A stretch of 7,707 bases of DNA from an uncultured Anaerovibrio sp. (lineage in GTDB: Bacteria > Bacillota > Negativicutes > Selenomonadales > Selenomonadaceae): positions 1 through 7,707 of the forward strand of contig CACZYN010000086.1 of NCBI GenBank assembly GCA_902785445.1, read 5' to 3'. Both the position numbers and the translations under genes were made by a program. This document shows, one piece after another, positions 5,998 through 7,707 of this stretch; position 1 is the first letter of the stretch, and every line of letters begins with the position of its first letter. The notes under the pieces are model-generated. The model worked only from the letters and a program-made list of their open reading frames with translations, was not told the DNA's origin and did not search any database.

Positions 5998-6702
5998 ATG
6001 AGACGGAAGTTATTAGTAGCTATAGTTTTGGCAGTGAGCTTAAATCTGGGATTGGGACAGATTCAAAATGAATATACAGCCAACCTGGGCTTTACCAGCA
6101 AGGCTGAGGCATTTAACCTTTTAAGCCTGTTTGTCCCTTCTGAGCGGGATATGGAGAATTCTTATAAGGAAATGATTGCTTACTATATGGCTGGATTTGA
6201 ACTTAGCAGCCGAGCCGCTGCCGTATCCAATGAATTGTTAAATGACTATGGTGTACAGGCAGAGCTGGTAAATGTTAATGCCATTAATGCTTCCACGGCA
6301 GGCTATGATTCCACGGTGGATATGGTAATGCGCAAGGGAAATTCCGGTAAGACTGTAAGAATGCCAGAAATAGATGCGGATCGCTTTTTCGCGATGGTAC
6401 CGGCCGATGATAGCCGCCTGGCGGATGCCAAGAAATTGGTTATGCTGAAGGATGAGTGCTTCAGCCGTGGTCGGGAGATAGCTACCACCCTTGCCTTACA
6501 GACCCTTTGTTGTGATGATAAAGGAAAAAAACTGGGGGCACTGGTGGGGAGCGCTATGTTGCTTAGTGAATGGAAGTCCAATGTTGATAGTTATACCGGG
6601 GCCAGCTACAAGCATTTCGAAAAGTCCCTGAAGGCTATGAACAAAGTGGAAGTCGATAAAAAGAAAATCAAAAAAGCTGCTGACCGTCTTCGTAAGGCTT
6701 GA
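5998..6702 (+). CDS. Probable exported protein of unknown function
   Basis: I do not recognise the family. The protein has 234 residues from the ATG at 5998, which has GGGGGGA (5985-5991) six bases upstream. An in-frame GTG at 5941 would give 253 aa but lies upstream of the predicted transcription start and would bury the signal sequence. The N terminus MRRKLLVAIVLAVSLNLGLG is a good signal-peptide charge plus hydrophobic core, and AEA at 36-38 is a possible signal peptidase I site, although rather far from the core. The remainder looks mostly helical. It has three cysteines (C154 and the pair C171-C172) and a lysine-rich, basic C-terminal tail (VDKKKIKKAADRLRK). No membrane helix, lipobox or enzyme motif is visible after the signal. 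It has its own promoter and a strong terminator, so it is a single-gene unit, probably acting in the periplasm or outside the cell. Confidence 0.85.
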   Translation: MRRKLLVAIVLAVSLNLGLGQIQNEYTANLGFTSKAEAFNLLSLFVPSERDMENSYKEMIAYYMAGFELSSRAAAVSNELLNDYGVQAELVNVNAINASTAGYDSTVDMVMRKGNSGKTVRMPEIDADRFFAMVPADDSRLADAKKLVMLKDECFSRGREIATTLALQTLCCDDKGKKLGALVGSAMLLSEWKSNVDSYTGASYKHFEKSLKAMNKVEVDKKKIKKAADRLRKA

Positions 6703-6752
6703 TTAAAATAATTCGGTTTTTTATCGAATGATATTGTTTCGATTTGTTATGT

Positions 6753-6796
6753 AGGAATTAATCTGACACAAAGTCAGATTAATTCCTCTTTTTTTT
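6753..6796 (+). terminator. Strong intrinsic terminator after the exported protein
   Basis: A perfect stem of at least 14 pairs, GGAATTAATCTGAC (6754-6767) with GTCAGATTAATTCC (6773-6786), has a five-base ACAAA loop and is followed by TCTTTTTTTT. It lies about 50 bases after the stop codon and separates this gene from the transporter unit. Confidence 0.95.
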
Positions 6797-6837
6797 CTTA
6801 CTCCTTTGTGCAATAATAATAAGGGTGATACCTATGT

Positions 6838-6894
6838 AGTGGTATAAGGCTCAGTGGCTCTGTATTAGAGGGGTACAGAGGGGCTGCAACCACT
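6838..6894 (+). promoter_or_regulatory. Structured leader before the OPA-family transporter (unclassified)
   Basis: A nested fold is visible: AGTGGT 6838-6843 with ACCACT 6889-6894, CAG 6852-6854 with CTG 6884-6886, and CTCTGTA 6858-6864 with TACAGAG 6874-6880. A symmetrical TGG/GGG internal loop lies between the two inner stems, and the apical loop is TTAGAGGGG. The element ends 42 bases before the ATG at 6937. No long T run follows it, so it would act on translation or RNA stability rather than as a terminator. It matches no riboswitch consensus that I recall. I could not find a convincing promoter between the preceding terminator and this structure. Confidence 0.45.
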
Positions 6895-6936
6895 TTAAGT
6901 ATTTTCTTTAATTTAATTTAAGGAGTGAGACGGAAC

Positions 6937-7707
6937 ATGAATTTTCTCATGAAGATCTTCGGTACTGGTCAGGATATAGCTCCTATTGGCGCTCCTGATA
7001 GTGAAGAAGTCAAGAAACAATTTAACAGCATTCGCTGGAAGGTTTTTGCATCTATTACTATTGGTTATGCTTTTTATTACATAATTCGTCAGGGTTATTC
7101 CGTAATTAAAAAGCCAATGCTTAACTCTGGTGTAGTAACCCCAGAACAACTCGGTATTATAGGTACTATTTTCTTCATCACTTACGGTGTTGGTAAGTTC
7201 ACCAACAGCTTCCTGTCCGATAGAATGAACAACAAGCGTTTCTTCGCCTTTGGTTTGTTCATTTCCTCTGTTACCATGACCTGTATGGGTCTGGTTAATT
7301 CCTTCGTACCATTGGCTGTACTGTGGGGTATCAATGGTTGGTTCCAGTCCTATGGTGCTGGTCCTTCTATCGTATCCTTGAACCAGTGGTTCTCTAAGAA
7401 GGAATTTGCTACCCTCTATGGTGTTTGGTTTACAAGTCATAATCTTGGTTCTGCTTTTGCATACTTTGTAATTGCTTGGGTAGTAACTGCTTGGAGCTGG
7501 TCGATGGGATTCGTCGCTGCAGGTGTTACTTCCCTCATCGGTACTGTATTTATCTATTTGGGCATGAGCGACCGTCCAGAGACTCGTGGCCTTCCAAATG
7601 GTGCTGTTTATTACGGTGAAAAGACTCAGGAAGAGGTTGATGCTCTTAAGAGCCAGCCAGTAGGCTCCATGCAGTGGAATGAAGTTGTTAAGAACCCAGC
7701 AGTTTGG
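6937..7707 (+). CDS. Organophosphate:phosphate antiporter-family MFS transporter (GlpT/UhpT-like), 3' end outside window
   Basis: This inner-membrane major-facilitator transporter has its first 257 codons in the window, open to the edge; full family members have about 440-460 residues. Members exchange sugar phosphates, glycerol-3-phosphate or phosphoglycerate for phosphate. Family signatures seen are GYAFYYIIRQGYS at the first helix (R51 at the position of the phosphate-binding arginine of GlpT/UhpT), ITYGVGKF plus FLSDRMNNKRF (the MFS loop 2-3 motif), NGWFQSYGAGPSIV, and the characteristic TSHNLGSA. About six helices precede the cytoplasmic loop near residues 210-257. The basic residue after R51 (R-K in GlpT/UhpT) is Q52 here, so the substrate is uncertain. 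The start is ATG at 6937 with AAGGAG (6920-6925) 11 bases upstream, a slightly long spacing. Codons are highly optimised (GGT, CGT, TTC, ACC), suggesting strong expression. Confidence 0.92.
   Translation, partial: MNFLMKIFGTGQDIAPIGAPDSEEVKKQFNSIRWKVFASITIGYAFYYIIRQGYSVIKKPMLNSGVVTPEQLGIIGTIFFITYGVGKFTNSFLSDRMNNKRFFAFGLFISSVTMTCMGLVNSFVPLAVLWGINGWFQSYGAGPSIVSLNQWFSKKEFATLYGVWFTSHNLGSAFAYFVIAWVVTAWSWSMGFVAAGVTSLIGTVFIYLGMSDRPETRGLPNGAVYYGEKTQEEVDALKSQPVGSMQWNEVVKNPAVW

Noticed and set aside
6913..7440. Minus-strand 175-codon ORF opposite the transporter
   Set aside because: The plus frame is continuously open from 6937 to the window edge with clear GlpT/UhpT signatures and optimised codons. 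The minus frame is a shadow.
1..7707. CRISPR array, insertion sequence, prophage or toxin-antitoxin system
   Set aside because: I found no regularly spaced repeats, transposase or integrase motifs, inverted terminal repeats, or paired small toxin-antitoxin ORFs on either strand.

Overview
The window looks like a chromosomal piece of a low-GC, Gram-negative-type Firmicute, most likely a Negativicutes/Selenomonadales member (Selenomonas/Anaerovibrio-like). This is inferred from the rsmE-mtaB-HIT-rpsU gene string, strong Gram-positive-style Shine-Dalgarno sites, tRNA genes with encoded CCA, and protein similarity recalled from memory. No database search was possible. All supported genes lie on the plus strand.

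Layout. Positions 1-375 hold the end of a tRNA cluster: a partial tRNA-Gly(TCC), then three tRNA-Leu genes with different anticodons (TAA, CAG, GAG), closed by an intrinsic terminator. Positions 413-2730 hold a single-gene unit: a good sigma-A promoter, a structured 90-nt leader, a dCache methyl-accepting chemotaxis protein and a strong terminator. Positions 2750-5490 hold a compact run of three genes. The first is a chimeric ORF, the N-terminal part of a membrane-anchored metallophosphoesterase joined in frame to the C-terminal SPOUT domain of the 16S rRNA methyltransferase RsmE. It is followed by mtaB (tRNA methylthiotransferase, overlapping by one base) and a HIT-family hydrolase. rpsU (ribosomal protein S21) follows under its own consensus promoter and is closed by a long hairpin. 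Positions 5921-6796 hold an unrecognised, probably exported 234-aa protein with its own promoter and a perfect-stem terminator. From 6937 to the right edge runs the first 257 codons of an organophosphate:phosphate antiporter-family (GlpT/UhpT-like) transporter, preceded by a structured leader.

How the genes relate. The central block is translation-related housekeeping (rRNA methylation, tRNA modification, S21). The flanks are environment-facing: a chemoreceptor, an exported protein and an uptake transporter. The most notable anomaly is the metallophosphoesterase-RsmE join. Each half lacks the rest of its catalytic domain, and the gene usually found before rsmE (prmA, often preceded by dnaJ) is absent. 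This is either a real deletion or rearrangement or an assembly chimera. The other leads are two uncharacterised structured leaders (MCP and transporter), a half-conserved amino-acid pocket in the chemoreceptor, and an altered phosphate-site neighbourhood in the transporter. I do not see clear evidence of a wholly new multi-gene system.
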